A stretch of 64,000 nt of DNA from Pseudoips prasinana (lineage: Eukaryota; Arthropoda; Insecta; Lepidoptera; Nolidae). Numbering within the stretch: position 1 is the stretch's first letter; every line of letters starts with the position of its first letter. Location: positions 496,001 through 560,000 of the forward strand of contig OX621255.1 of NCBI GenBank assembly GCA_951640165.1. The letters are read 5' to 3'. The position numbers were made by a program, and so were the translations under genes. Positions 31,097 through 42,281 of this stretch are shown in pieces. The notes under the pieces are model-generated. The model did no database searches. It saw only the letters and a list, made by a program, of their open reading frames with translations, and had not been told where the DNA came from.

Positions 31097-34000
31097 CTAA
31101 TTACTAACAGGTAATATACACAATTTACTAGTTGGTCTTTTTAATAAAGATCCATTGCATTTTAATGTTACAACTCGAGTGATTCCGTCTGAACCAGGAT
31201 GCTTCTCGACAACTTTTCCGAGTAACCACCTACTTGGAGGCAAATTATCCTCTTTTACAAGGACAACCTCTCCTATGTTTGGCTCTGTTTCTCTTTTTGT
31301 CCACTTATAACGCTGTAACATATAGGCTACAAATTCTTGAGACCAGCGTCGCCAGAAATCTTGAGTCATTCGTTGCAGTAACTGCCATCTCTTTAATGTA
31401 CTCATATTACTAAGCTCGTAATTTCGGTCTGGCACAAGAATCATAGGCTCCCCTATTATAAAATGACCGGGAGTAAGCGGCATTGGATCATCGGGACCTT
31501 GACCAACTTGTGAAATCGGTCTGGAATTTAGACATGCCTCAACCTGAGAGAGTAATGTGGCCATTTCCTCATACGTCAAAGTTGAGTCACCGATCACACG
31601 TTTGAGATGAAATTTGGTAGATTTTATTCCCCCTTCCCAAATCCCACCAAAATTTGGAGCGTGAGGAGGTATAAAATGCCATTTAACGCCTTTATTATTA
31701 AGCCATTCCCGAATTTCACTAGCTACCCCTGACTGTTCCGCGGATACTAGTAATTGTAGTTCCTTAGATGCACCAACGAAATTTTTTCCGTTGTCACTCC
31801 ATACATCACTACAATGTCCTCTTCTGGCAACAAATCTTTTAAATCCACTTATAAAACCTTCTGAAGTGAGATCACTAATAGCCTCTAAGTGCACTGCTTT
31901 TGTAGTCATACATACGAAAAGACAGATGTAGCCTTTATAAGATTTATTACCACGGCCTTTGGACACTCTTATATTGATTGGACCGGCAAAATCGACACCT
32001 GTATGCAAAAATGGCCTAGCCGGAGTTACTCTACAGGCAGGTAACTGGCCCATAAATTGATTTTTAAAATTTGCAGAATGCCGAACACATACAACACATT
32101 TACGTACGTATGCCTTTACCAATGTTTTTGCAGATATCAACCAATACTTAGTGCGCAGATAATTTAACATCAAAGTTGGTCCTCCATGCAGAGTATTTTG
32201 ATGAGCTTCTCGAACAAGTAATGTAGAAAAGTGATTCTTTTGTGGCATAATGATTGGATGTTTCATACTTTCAGACAGTTGTGATTTCTCAATTCTGCCT
32301 CCAACTCGTAGAATTCCTTGTTCATCTAATATAGGACACAAAGGCGTCAATTTACTTTTCTTGCTGACACTTCCTGTTTTCTTTATTTCTTCTAGTTCTT
32401 GTATAAATTCTTGTTCTTGGCATTTTTTAATGCATGTTTCCAGAGCATCTCTCAACTCATCCCTGGTAAGGTAAGTTTCTTTGTGCTGTTTATATCTTAA
32501 AAATCTTTTACAGTAAGCTACAACTCTAATAAGCTTCTGCAATGATGAATATTTAGTCCAATATGGTTCAGTTTCAGTGGTTGTTATATGTACCTTAATA
32601 CTCTTCTTTACTGACCTTTCTTCTAGATCAGTTGTAGTAGAAGATGGCTTAGTGTAATCAATGGTGTCATTGCTTAACCATGTCGGCCCATGCCTCCAAA
32701 GTGATGATTTTGAAAGTTCTGAAGGAGTCATGCCTCGTGATGCTATGTCAGCAGGGTTATCAGCAGATTTGACATATCCCCATTGAGTATTATCCAAACT
32801 ATTAAGTATATCGGATATCCTATTGCCAACAAATGTTGTCCAAGTGCTGGGGTGTTTATTAAGCCAAGCAAGAACGACCGTTGAATCGGTCCAACAGTGT
32901 ACTCGATGTTTACTTATGGCTAATATTTGTGCATCCTCTGTGATTAATTTAGCTAATAAAACTGCTCCCATCAGTTCCAAGCGAGGTATGGATAGTTGCT
33001 TAATTGGAGCAACTTTAGTTTTCGCAGTGACTAAATTGACATTAACAATTCCATCTGATCCGACTACTCTTATATAGATAACAGCTGCGTAAGCCATATT
33101 GGATGCATCACAATATCCGTGCAATTCTACAGATGTATCATCTTCCCGAGTTTCAATCCATCTTGGTACAACATACTCTGGTAAGTTCAGAAGTTCTTTT
33201 TGATATGTTTTCCACTCCATTAGTAAATCTACCGGTAATTCTTCGTCCCAATCAATTCCAGCAAGCCATAACTTCTGAATCATGACCTTCGCTGATACAA
33301 TACATGGAGCTGCCCATCCTAAAGGATCAAACAGCCGAGAAATTTCTGAAATAACTATTCTTTTTGTTACAGATCCAGTTTGCGCAGGAAATTTTATTGA
33401 ATACGTGAAACTATCAGGTTCTCTACCCCAAGAGAGTCCTAGTATCTTCACGACCTCATCTAGCTTTAACTCTACGTGTCCTTCTTGACTCTTTCCTTTT
33501 CTAATGATTTCTTGTGCTAACTCCTTGTTATTTGTCAACCATTTTTGAAGTTCAAATCCTGCTTTCCCAAGTAACATTTCCATTTCCCTGTGTATCTTCT
33601 TTCCTTCTTCTATGGTTTGGCAACCTGACAAAAAATCATCTATGTAATACTCACTTTTTAGCCTTTCAGAGACCAGTGGAAACTTCTCACCTTCATCGTG
33701 TGCTAGCTGCTGCAATGACTTCACAGCCAGGTAAGGCGCAGATGCCGTACCAAAGGTTACTCTTAATAATTGATAATCTTTTATTTCAGATGCAGGGTCA
33801 CTTCGCCAGAGAAGACGTTGGTAATGGGTATCTTCGGAAGCAACTTTGATCTGCCGATACATCTTAACGATATCGGCACATAAAACTATGGGATATAAAC
33901 GCCATTTTATGATGATAGCGCGTAGTTCCGGTTGAATAGTTGGACCTACCATCAGCATATCATTCAGTGACATACCTTTAGAGCCTTTAGAAGACGTGTC

Positions 34001-34774
34001 GAACACTACTCTGACCTTGGTTGTTGTCTTATCCTCCCGAACTACAGCGTGATGAGGCAAATAGACTGCCTCTGACTGCTTGGTGTCGGTTTCAGGGTAG
34101 ACGATCTCCATGTGACCAAGATCAAGGTATTCTTGTATAACGTCGGTATATTTCTTTTTAATTTCAGGATCCATCTTGAAACGACGTTCGAGGTGATGAA
34201 ATCGCTTGAGTGCAATCTCTTTGGTTTGTCCGATTTTATTATATGGGTAAATTTCCCTAAATGGAAGTTTAACAACATATCGCCCATTGGCGTCTCTCTT
34301 TGTAGTACTAGCATAGAATTCTTCACATTGCTCCTCTTCTGGAGAAAGAATCTTTTTCATGCTAGTGGTATCTGACTCAATTTCCCAGAACCTTTTGAGC
34401 AAATCATTATCATTGGCATGTGAATGCATGCTAACTAAATAATTATGAATATTTGTTGAGTCAAGATCGAGATCTGGGTGTGATTGTCCGGATAAAATCC
34501 AGCCCAGAGTTGTATTTTGAGCTATAAGATGCCCTGGACCGCATTTAACCAGACCTTCTCTAAGAACTTGGCCGTAAACTTCTGCTCCAAGCAAAACATC
34601 GATTTTGTTTGGGGTGTGGTATTCTGGGTCAGCCAGAACCAAATCTTTAAGTTGAGGCCAAGGTGGTAGTGAAATACTTCTTGATGGAATCAATGAAGTG
34701 ATAGTGCGTAAGACATAAGCTTGTACTTCAACACTGAAGTTGGGATCGTGGCGTGAAGTGACAGTAAATGACAC
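31097..34774 (-). CDS. BEL/Pao Pol: RT, RNase H, integrase
   Basis: 1225 codons with no stop. RT: TKVRVVFDTSSKG near 251-264, LCADIVKMYRQI near 298 (first catalytic Asp), FGTASAPYLAVKSL near 341, YYIDDF with YIDD at 377-380 (the BEL-type variant). RNase H: D555 (CDAS), E600, D630 (TDS), D672 (NPAD). Integrase: zinc-binding H858, H863, C893, C896; catalytic D928 (VDFAGP), D994 (SDNG), E1047 (WEGG). A C-terminal DUF5641-like part reads RWQLLQRMTQDFWRRWSQEF near 1129-1148. It makes the cDNA and integrates it. The first listed start is non-AUG; the frame is continuous with Gag-protease except for the TAG, so it is normally made as part of a polyprotein. Confidence 0.93.
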   Translation of the reverse strand: MSFTVTSRHDPNFSVEVQAYVLRTITSLIPSRSISLPPWPQLKDLVLADPEYHTPNKIDVLLGAEVYGQVLREGLVKCGPGHLIAQNTTLGWILSGQSHPDLDLDSTNIHNYLVSMHSHANDNDLLKRFWEIESDTTSMKKILSPEEEQCEEFYASTTKRDANGRYVVKLPFREIYPYNKIGQTKEIALKRFHHLERRFKMDPEIKKKYTDVIQEYLDLGHMEIVYPETDTKQSEAVYLPHHAVVREDKTTTKVRVVFDTSSKGSKGMSLNDMLMVGPTIQPELRAIIIKWRLYPIVLCADIVKMYRQIKVASEDTHYQRLLWRSDPASEIKDYQLLRVTFGTASAPYLAVKSLQQLAHDEGEKFPLVSERLKSEYYIDDFLSGCQTIEEGKKIHREMEMLLGKAGFELQKWLTNNKELAQEIIRKGKSQEGHVELKLDEVVKILGLSWGREPDSFTYSIKFPAQTGSVTKRIVISEISRLFDPLGWAAPCIVSAKVMIQKLWLAGIDWDEELPVDLLMEWKTYQKELLNLPEYVVPRWIETREDDTSVELHGYCDASNMAYAAVIYIRVVGSDGIVNVNLVTAKTKVAPIKQLSIPRLELMGAVLLAKLITEDAQILAISKHRVHCWTDSTVVLAWLNKHPSTWTTFVGNRISDILNSLDNTQWGYVKSADNPADIASRGMTPSELSKSSLWRHGPTWLSNDTIDYTKPSSTTTDLEERSVKKSIKVHITTTETEPYWTKYSSLQKLIRVVAYCKRFLRYKQHKETYLTRDELRDALETCIKKCQEQEFIQELEEIKKTGSVSKKSKLTPLCPILDEQGILRVGGRIEKSQLSESMKHPIIMPQKNHFSTLLVREAHQNTLHGGPTLMLNYLRTKYWLISAKTLVKAYVRKCVVCVRHSANFKNQFMGQLPACRVTPARPFLHTGVDFAGPINIRVSKGRGNKSYKGYICLFVCMTTKAVHLEAISDLTSEGFISGFKRFVARRGHCSDVWSDNGKNFVGASKELQLLVSAEQSGVASEIREWLNNKGVKWHFIPPHAPNFGGIWEGGIKSTKFHLKRVIGDSTLTYEEMATLLSQVEACLNSRPISQVGQGPDDPMPLTPGHFIIGEPMILVPDRNYELSNMSTLKRWQLLQRMTQDFWRRWSQEFVAYMLQRYKWTKRETEPNIGEVVLVKEDNLPPSRWLLGKVVEKHPGSDGITRVVTLKCNGSLLKRPTSKLCILPVSN

Positions 34775-34780
34775 TATAAA

Positions 34781-36319
34781 CTAAGAGCTAAATTTACGGT
34801 CTTCACCACCTATACCTGATATCGTGCTGTTAGCAGGTATTTTCTTAAGACCGAGCAACTGGACTGCCGACTCTGTTATAAAGGAAGTTTGAGATCCTTG
34901 ATCTAATAACGTCCTCAGCAGTTGAATATACCCTTTCTCAGTCTGTACTTCGACTAGAGCGGTAGCTAGTAAAACTCGGCTTGGACTTACGTTTTTGGAG
35001 AAATTTGACGAAACTGTTAGAACCTGTGAATCTTGTGCTGTACCAGAAGCAGCTTGAGAAACCATCGACTTAACGGCAGGTATCTCGGTTTGCTGATTCC
35101 GACTACTACTAGGTGACGTTGATCTGGAAGAAGATTTTGGGTGTAATAGTGAGTGGTGTTTACGGTTACAAAGTTGACATGTAGTTTTGACGCGACAGTA
35201 TTTGATTGAATGATTTGAGCCTAAGCAGTTGTAACATAGCTTGTTGGTTCGGACAAAATCACTTCGAGTTTTGTAATCCTCTTTACAAAACTGTTTACAA
35301 TGACTTAAAGTATGATCTTCTTTACAATATGGACAGGAAACATTTGAACTGCTACTTTGATTTGAATCAACAACATGAAAGGACTTTGGTTTACTAACGG
35401 TGGATGTTTGTTTAGGCTTGGATGTGTCTAGATACTCTAACGAACGAAACCTTGATTCTAAAAAGCTTTTAAATTCATCAAATGTTGGTAAGCCATCAAA
35501 AGTGCTAACCTTTGATTCCCAAAGCTTGCGCGATTCGCTATCTAATTTTGCACTTATTAGAAAAATAACTAGAACATCCCAGGACTTTACATCAATACCG
35601 AGAGCGCTTAAGGCGTGTAAACAATCCACAGTTGTATCCAATAGCTCTTTAATGGCATTTGAATTCTCTACGACTACAGGTTGAGCGGTTAATCTTTTCA
35701 GAACACAATTAGATAAATAGCGTTTGTTCTCATATCGTTTGGTTAGAATGTTCCAGGCTTCTTGGTAATTTGCAGCTGTAACAGGTGTGTGACGCAACAA
35801 TTGCTCTGGTTCGCCTGCCAAATAGCCTTTCAGGTAATGCAATTTCTGTACATCATCAATTGTAGCACTCTTATGGATAAGCGAAAGAAACAAGTCTCGG
35901 AAGGTGGTCCATTCTGTATATTTGCCAGTAAATATGGGTATAATGACCTTAGGCAATTTTACATTAACTATTCTTTCAGCTTCATGTTTTGTTTGAACTG
36001 ACGCAACCATCGGTGTTAACTGCTTTATCTTTTCCTTGAGTTCAGACTTATAATTTATGTACAGATCTTCTGTTTTCTCATAGATCTCCTTTGTAAAATA
36101 GTCGTGTTCTTCTTCATCATAATTTCCAACTATTTTCTGATGCGTATCTATGAACTTTGACCACTGGTGCTCTAGTGCTTCCAATCTTGTGTCTAAATAC
36201 GATATTGTAATGCGTTCTTTAGGAGATTTCTTATAATTAATGTTTGCCTTTTCTATGTTTCTTTTATTATCTAATTGGATACTCACTAATGACTCCATGA
36301 CTTCAATGCTTAATGCCAA
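34781..36319 (-). CDS. BEL/Pao Gag and start of protease
   Basis: 512 codons from an ATG. Residues 1-110 are helical and charged; 120-290 form the DUF1759-like capsid region (KLPKVIIPIFTGKYTEWTTF, then YLKGYLAGEPEQLL). Zinc knuckles: CPYCKEDHTLSHC at 329-341, CYNCLGSNHSIKYC at 362-375, CQLCNRKHHSLLH at 381-393. The aspartic protease begins with LLDQGSQTSF at 471-480 (active site D473). The frame stops at TAG 34781-34783 inside the protease domain; Pol continues in the same frame two codons later. Gag packages the RNA and protease cuts the polyprotein, so the stop would lower or abolish protease and Pol output. Confidence 0.92.
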   Translation of the reverse strand: MALSIEVMESLVSIQLDNKRNIEKANINYKKSPKERITISYLDTRLEALEHQWSKFIDTHQKIVGNYDEEEHDYFTKEIYEKTEDLYINYKSELKEKIKQLTPMVASVQTKHEAERIVNVKLPKVIIPIFTGKYTEWTTFRDLFLSLIHKSATIDDVQKLHYLKGYLAGEPEQLLRHTPVTAANYQEAWNILTKRYENKRYLSNCVLKRLTAQPVVVENSNAIKELLDTTVDCLHALSALGIDVKSWDVLVIFLISAKLDSESRKLWESKVSTFDGLPTFDEFKSFLESRFRSLEYLDTSKPKQTSTVSKPKSFHVVDSNQSSSSNVSCPYCKEDHTLSHCKQFCKEDYKTRSDFVRTNKLCYNCLGSNHSIKYCRVKTTCQLCNRKHHSLLHPKSSSRSTSPSSSRNQQTEIPAVKSMVSQAASGTAQDSQVLTVSSNFSKNVSPSRVLLATALVEVQTEKGYIQLLRTLLDQGSQTSFITESAVQLLGLKKIPANSTISGIGGEDRKFSS

Positions 36320-36784
36320 ATTTTATGATAAAATATCAATAAAGTACAACACATAAAATTGTTGAATTTTTCTAAGTCGCTAATGAAAAAAGTTGAAAAT
36401 TTTACAAGTGTTTTACAAAAACTTGTATTTTTGAAAATCGGGCATAGGTTCCCCGTCTCAACACTTTTGTAAAACTATTCTAAGTCTATTAAACCAAACT
36501 AAAGTCTTCAAATGTACTCACAGTTTAAATCCACTCACTACACTTTGTTGAAAACTACGCTCACTAGGGGGCGCTCGCTCTTACGTTGAACTTCACTGAT
36601 TTTGGGGATCTTCCTGCTGTTGTAGCCAACTCCTTCCGCAATAGTATCGGAGGTGCCCTCTGCCGGCGACGGTGTAAGGCACCAACCTCTGTACCACGGT
36701 GGCGTCCTCTGGCGGCGGCTCCAAAGCACTTCAGTGATAGTCTACCACTGGCTTCTCTGCTGATCCTTAAAAATCCAGTGACAT
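36320..36784 (-). promoter_or_regulatory. BEL untranslated leader
   Basis: About 465 bp between the primer-binding site and Gag ATG; no frame of interest. Packaging signals would be expected here but cannot be read by eye. Confidence 0.6.
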
Positions 36785-36801
36785 CCGACTCGATAGGACC
36801 A
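36785..36801 (-). other. Candidate tRNA primer-binding site
   Basis: Immediately inside the 5' LTR the minus strand reads TGGTCCTATCGAGTCGG, starting with the TGG expected to pair with a tRNA 3' CCA. It resembles, with a mismatch or indel, a tRNA-Tyr 3' end; the primer is uncertain. Confidence 0.6.
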
Positions 36802-37051
36802 TGTAAAATTTGGCACCCAGGAACTCTTCCAATAACAACACTTCACTTGAATTAATTATATATTTACACAGGCTCTATTTACTTATAAAGGTCACCGTAC
36901 TAATTCTCAACACTATAAAATTTCCTTCTAGAGGTATATGTTTGGTGTGAACGAAACCATACCGCCATTCAGCCGAGTTGAACAACGCCATCTAGTGATT
37001 TATGAACTAACAAAAATTACATACAATAATTAAAATAGTATAATTTGGACA
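36802..37051 (-). repeat. BEL 5' LTR (250 bp)
   Basis: On the minus strand starts TGTCCAAATTATACTATTTT and ends AATTTTACA. The promoter of the element is expected in it (transcription to lower coordinates). Confidence 0.9.
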
Positions 37052-37255
37052 GTTGTGTTTCCACGTGTGAGTAAGGTCGCCAGAGCTCATTGGGGTGGGG
37101 GGATGGGTCAGAAACACTTGTTTGCAGACTTTTAAAGGCCGGCAACGCACCCGCGACTCCTCTGGTGTTGCGAGTGTCCATGGGTGGCGGTGATCACTTA
37201 CCATCAGGTGACCCACTTGCTCGTTTGTCACCCTCTCGTTCGCCACTTGTTATAT
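37052..37255 (+). repeat. Interspersed repeat A, right half
   Basis: AAGGTCGCCAGAGCTCATTG, CCGGCAACGCACCCGCGACT and GTGATCACTTACCATCAGGT continue the copy started at 30590-30698. Confidence 0.8.
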
Positions 37256-37640
37256 TTGACTTGGGCAGTTTTCATTACATCAGTCATTTTACAAAGTTAT
37301 TCAACATATTTATATATATATTCTATTATTCTGACTTTTTTTAAACTCGCCAAGTCAAATGTTAATTAAAATGTTTATTGTTACTTTAAGATCTCAATTT
37401 TTTTTTAAATAAAAGCAGTTGGTATAGCTGTCCAATAAAGCAAAGATATAGACTTTAATACTTGTTCATAATTATATTTTTTCCTATAAATACATATTAT
37501 GATAAGAATACACTCATCTTGAGCGTCGCATCGTAGTCTAGAGTTGTAAGCACACTGTTGACTTTCTCTTTCTGATATCATACTATAGCTTATTAGTTTC
37601 AACGGTAGCTAGCAGCCAATGACTTCTTATTTATCCCAGT
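37256..37640. other. No gene seen
   Basis: AT-rich, no recognised feature. Confidence 0.5.
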
Positions 37641-37653
37641 TTAATATCCCTCC

Positions 37654-38199
37654 TTGCACGAACCATACATATCTTTGTACCGTAACTTTCTACCCATACC
37701 CACAAAAATTGCGCTTGCACAATCTCTTCTCTTTCCTATTTTAGACTATGCCGATGCCAGCTATCCTGATCTCACTGTAGCCCAGCTTGACAAACTTGAG
37801 CGCCTTCAAAATTATTGCATAAGGTTCATATTTGGATTACGTAAGTATGATCATGTTTCAGATTATCGCGCTAAGCTCAAGTGGCTGCCTATTCGCCTCC
37901 GCCGAGATACTCACTTTCTAACTTTTTTGTATAACATATTGTTCAATCCTACTACCCCATCATATCTCAAAGAACGTTTCGAGTTCCTAAATGACACACA
38001 TTCTCTTTCTCTGAGGTCATCGGAGAACATGCGACTAAAAACTCCTGCCCATTCCACAAACTTTTACACTAACTCTTTCACTGTCCAAGCTGTACGTTTG
38101 TGGAATGCCTTACCAATAACGATTAGACGCGCCCAGTCCATACACGTTTTTAAAAAAATGGTAAAAGATCATTATCTTGCAGAACAAAACCTTAATTAG
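37654..38199 (+). pseudogene. CR1-like ORF2 C-terminal fragment
   Basis: Reads KIALAQSLLFPILDYADASY, QLDKLERLQNYCIRFIFGLR, LKWLPIRLRRDTHFLTFLYN and VQAVRLWNALPITIRRAQSI, homologous to the last 165 residues of the ORF at 58250-61177. Homology begins at about 37681; the earlier codons are flanking DNA. It is open to its natural stop but has no RT palm. Confidence 0.82.
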
Positions 38200-38630
38200 C
38201 AGCGGAACATTCTACAAATCCTCTCATTAATAAAATATATGTATTTATATGTATATATATATATATAAATATAATATTATTTATTGTATCTATTTATTTT
38301 ATTTTGTAGATATATATTGCATGCCTTACATATAAATTATGTATACATAGTATTTTAGATAATTATATATTCACCTACAAAGTGTAGGTGTACTCCTACT
38401 TAATACTTGATACCTACTTTTTCTGTTTCTTTTAATCTTTGTCCTTTTACTGAACTTGCTACACCTTTTACCCGTTTTCATTTCATACAACTCTTGTCCA
38501 TCCTAAGGTTGTCTGTAAGAAATCGCAGCTAGCGATAAGACCGCCCTTTGTACATTATCATACTACTATTCATGTTCTATTTTGTTATTTATTTGGTGTA
38601 CAATAAAGAGTATTGTATTGTATCTTTGGT
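37675..38630 (+). mobile_element. CR1-like retrotransposon, 5'-truncated
   Basis: C-terminal coding part plus about 430 bp of 3' UTR. The UTR has the CCTAAGGTTGTCTG...ATCGCAGCTAGCGATAAGAC motif near 38512-38545 and GGTGTACAATAAAGAGTATT at 38595, followed by a short (GTATT)n tail. Same family as 57950-62530. Confidence 0.85.
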
Positions 38631-39060
38631 GAAAGGAGGAATATCATACAACTATACTATTACAAAAGAACAGGGCGGTAGACTAGGGAACGTACATATA
38701 ACCTTTTGACCACGTATTGAATAGTTACCATCTTTCTGGTAGACGTGTAAAAGACAGTTCTTTTCAAAATCCGGATGTTAAACGTCAGAAAAATCGCAAG
38801 GAAAGCATACCCAGACTCTAAGTAGCACTCAGTCGCGCAAATAAATTGTCCTGTTGGGTAAATAAAAGCTCAGAATTAGCACTAAGTAAGTAGTTACTTA
38901 CTTAAACAAGTATGGGCTAAGTTTAGCACAAACTTGTTTACGGTCTTATATATTTGCTTGTTTAACAGACTCTTAGCAAAAGAATTAATTACACAGTAAC
39001 GAATAAACAGGAAAAAAGTTACGATTTATTATGGAAACCATAAAAATATAAATTAATTAT
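38631..39060. other. No gene seen
   Basis: AT-rich, with a short palindrome AAGTAAGTAGTTACTTACTT at 38885-38904. Confidence 0.5.
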
Positions 39061-39061
39061 A

Positions 39062-39150
39062 TAAGAAGTATGCAAAGATGACAGATGGAAATCCGTTGTC
39101 TCTGCCTACCCCTCTGGGAAACAGGCGTGAGTCTATGTATGTATGTAATT
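39062..39150 (+). mobile_element. (ATGT)n-tailed non-LTR 3' end
   Basis: GATGGAAATCCGTTGTCTCT, CCCTCTGGGAAACAGGCGTG and a short (TATG)n tract: the extreme 3' end of the family at 17645-18045. Confidence 0.75.
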
Positions 39151-39422
39151 ATATAAGAAATATTTGCAAAAAGCGGTAAATAACATAAAAATTTCATAAA
39201 AGCTGAAAATATTAGCCGTGCAGGGTTACGACCCATTTTATTGACTGTCGGCGTCTTCCCCGACGAAACAGAGATAATATACATTACTAGAAAGTGATGC
39301 GAGAATTTGACCGTCACCATGTTGTTAACTGTCGACACTTTTCGCTGAGGTTAACAATTGTAAGATGTATGTTATTTATGCTACATAGAGTTTAGTCGTC
39401 AAAGAATTGTCATTATCATAGG

Positions 39423-39463
39423 AACGATGAATGAATATCATATTATTATATTCATTCATCGTT
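39423..39463. repeat. 16-bp perfect hairpin
   Basis: AACGATGAATGAATAT (39423-39438) pairs with 39448-39463 around a 9-nt loop. Confidence 0.75.
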
Positions 39464-39469
39464 ATTATC

Positions 39470-40299
39470 TGTTTTAACTCGACATTTTATTAAAGAGGCC
39501 ACCATTTTGAGTTAACAACCAACCACCGGCTTCCCCGTTAGATGCTATTTTGTGCCTAATTTTGTGCCACAAATAGTTGTTCTAAGTCGGGATGGAATTT
39601 GTATATGTTTGTTAAGTACCCCGCGCAACAGGGATTAGGTTCCCTAGTACGGGAATTGTTTAAAAAAAAAAGAAAAAATATTAAGTCAAAATGATAGTAA
39701 TAGTTATAATTGTATTTCGCAGAGGTAGTACTTGCATATGGATTTTGGAAAAAAATCGGTGAAATTCTTTAAAATATATTTTGATATTTATTAAAGCTTA
39801 AATCAATTCGTTTATAAGGCAAAACAGCTACACTGAGCTTTTTCAACCGATCCTTTTTGGAAACCAAGCAAATTGCCAACATGTTTTTCGCTATATCTAC
39901 GTGGCTGACTCACTCTGGTTCCAAGGTCATTTGCCTCAGTTATTTCTGAGTCAGTCCCCTATTCAAGGTCAGCAATAAAATGTAGCATCCTACATTGAAT
40001 AATACTCGTAAAAAATATGTGTATGTTGTATAAACAAGGGAGTTTAGGATCTCAAGATATTTCGGGATAGGAGATGAATTTGACCTTTCCAAGGTTATAT
40101 ACGTTTGTTTATTAGTTACTTGACACAATTAGAATTTACAAGACATCACTTGTTCTTTGCAACAAATCAGTACAATTTTCATACTCCTTCCCTTTGGTTT
40201 TAGATAGGATAATTAGTAAAATTCACTAAAAGATTTATCATATGCAGTTTTGTCTTAAATTAATTCAGAAAACTTGAGTTTAAAGTTCTCATTGATACT
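39470..40299. other. No gene seen
   Basis: AT-rich, no recognised feature. Confidence 0.5.
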
Positions 40300-40480
40300 A
40301 GCTAGCTAAATATCATTGCTATTATAAAATGAATTTTATAAATGTTTTCATGCAATCAATACAATGTGTACCTAAATATCTATGTTACTAGAAATAATAA
40401 TGTATACAACTATATTACTCCAAATAAGTTCTGACTATTTACAAGCGCTTTTTTATTTTTATTTTGTTTTTAAGACCAAG
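40300..40480 (-). repeat. Inverted copy of the repeat at 10441-10618
   Basis: AATGTGTACCTAAATATCTATGT-type sequence and CTGACTATTTACAAGCGCTT are reverse complements of 10441-10618, followed by the T-rich tail. Confidence 0.7.
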
Positions 40481-40799
40481 GGGCCATCACGGGCCGTTTA
40501 ACCGACTGAAGACATTAATATAATGAAAAATTAATAATTTTGTTAGTTAAATTAATACGTTTATCAATTTAATTAACAAAATTAATATGTTTATCATTGG
40601 CAAACATGTTTCTTAATTATTAACTTTTGGAAGTTACGAAGTATAGGAGTAATATATATATATGTACATAAGATAAGAAGTACCCCAGAGGATTAGTTAA
40701 ATTTTTCGTTTCGAAGACGCGACACAGAGATTCATGTGTACTGCGGTACTAAGGTTAACAATCCCTGGGTCGCAAGGTACTTTACAACTACTCTAGATT

Positions 40800-40920
40800 T
40801 TAGATAAGAGCAGCTGTTTATGGAACACCCAAATAATTGTTCTGTGCGGAAATCGAACCTGTGACACGAACTAGAGAGGCGACTGACTTAACCTCAGCAC
40901 TACACGTGCAGTTGGCTCGA
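40800..40920 (-). mobile_element. Diverged tRNA-derived SINE head
   Basis: Minus strand carries a B-box-like GTCACAGGTTCGATTTCCGC preceded by GAGGTTAAGTCAGTCGCC and followed by GAACAATTATTTGGGTGTTC. Confidence 0.45.
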
Positions 40921-41004
40921 TTCAAATTGTTCTTTTATAATAAATAAAAACTAGAACTTAGTTGTTATTGTTTCTATAAAACAAGAATTTAATTTGATTT
41001 TATT

Positions 41005-41585
41005 TTTAGGGTTCCGTAGCCAAATGGCAAAAACGGAACCCTTATAGATTCGTCACGTCTGTCTGTCTTTCTGTCCGTCCGTATATCACAGCCACTTTTT
41101 ACCGAAACTATAAGAGCTGTACTGTTGAAACTTGGTAAATAGGTGTATTCTGTGTACCACATTTTTCACACAAAAATAGAAAAAAAACAATATATTTTGG
41201 GTTATACATAGAACTGAAACCCAAAATTTTTTTTCATCGTACCCATGCATGTGGGTTATTTTTGAATAGGTCTTTTAGGTGAGGTTTCTAATGTCATATT
41301 TTTCTAAACTGAATAGTTTTCGCGAGAGACACTTCCAAAGTGGTAAAATGAGTGTCCCCTGTGACTTCTAAAATAAGAGAATGACAAAGCTAAAAAAATA
41401 TATGATGTACATTACCATGCAAACTTTCACCGAAAATTGGTTTGAACGATATCGAGTAAGTAGTTTTTTTTTATACGTCATAAATCGTAAACCGCAGTTT
41501 ACCATTCATTAAATCAACTGAAATACTTGCTGCTACGGAACCCTTCATGGGCGAGTCTGACTCGCACTTGGACCGGCAACTTTTT
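41005..41585 (+). repeat. Lepidopteran-type interspersed element (GGTTCCGTAGCC family)
   Basis: Starts AGGGTTCCGTAGCCAAATGG with a tandem CTGTCTGTC/GTCCGTCCG tract and ends near CTACGGAACCCTTCATGGGC, ACTCGCACTTGGACCGGC and a T run. AGGGTTCCGTAG at the left is inverted as CTACGGAACCCT near the right end. Non-coding. Class (Helitron-like or other non-autonomous DNA element) is uncertain. Confidence 0.55.
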
Positions 41586-42281
41586 TTTTGTCTTAAACAT
41601 TTTTTAAACGTCGCTATGCGATTTTTTAGTTATGAAGTCAAAGTAATTAAAAATGTCACAAATATTGTGATACAAAAGATGCATGCGGTGCTTACCTATA
41701 AGAGATTGTCATACTTAGCTTTATGGACGCAGTTTGTAATAAAGCCTAAATAAATGAAAAATAATTGAATTTTGCTTTGATATCAATGATGTTATTAATA
41801 CTCAATGAAATTTCACAAATATGTTATAAACAATATGAATTTAGTAGTATGACGCTAAATCTTACGGGAAATAACCATATTTCGTATTGTTAGTGCCTTA
41901 AATCAAGGAGAAAGTGGAACAAGGATCGTATCAAAGCGCTTGCCAAATACAGCGACCAGAGCAAAGCTCATTTATTGGATAGATTTAGCAACAATTGCGA
42001 ACAACTGATTGGGGAGATAGACAATAATTACTAAGAACTCTGTCTAACAGAGGAACTATTAGTTAGCTCTTATTGAACCAACTTAAAGACAAATAGATAA
42101 ATTGTATGAAAATACTAATTAACAAGTTTGTAATTGTTCATATACAGACAAACGCGGCTAAATAACGGAATATTGGGCTAAAGATTGAACAGCAGATTAA
42201 ATAGTTATTAGTTTAGCTGGAGTGAGGGCGCGGGGTAATTTAAATAACTTCATTGGGTGTTTTTGGGCATGAATACAAAGA
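41586..42281. other. No gene seen
   Basis: AT-rich. 41880-42040 is slightly GC-richer (GGAGAAAGTGGAACAAGGAT) but unassigned. Confidence 0.45.

Larger units (their letters stand above)
30719..37051 (-). mobile_element. BEL/Pao LTR retrotransposon, complete
   Basis: A 6.3-kb element with 250-bp LTRs of 99% identity, a candidate primer-binding site beside the 5' LTR, a leader of about 480 bp, and Gag-protease and Pol frames in one reading frame separated by a single TAG. It lies inside interspersed repeat A. No matching 5-bp target duplication is visible: left outer bases are GAAAT, right outer bases GTTGT. Low LTR divergence argues for recent insertion. Confidence 0.92.
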
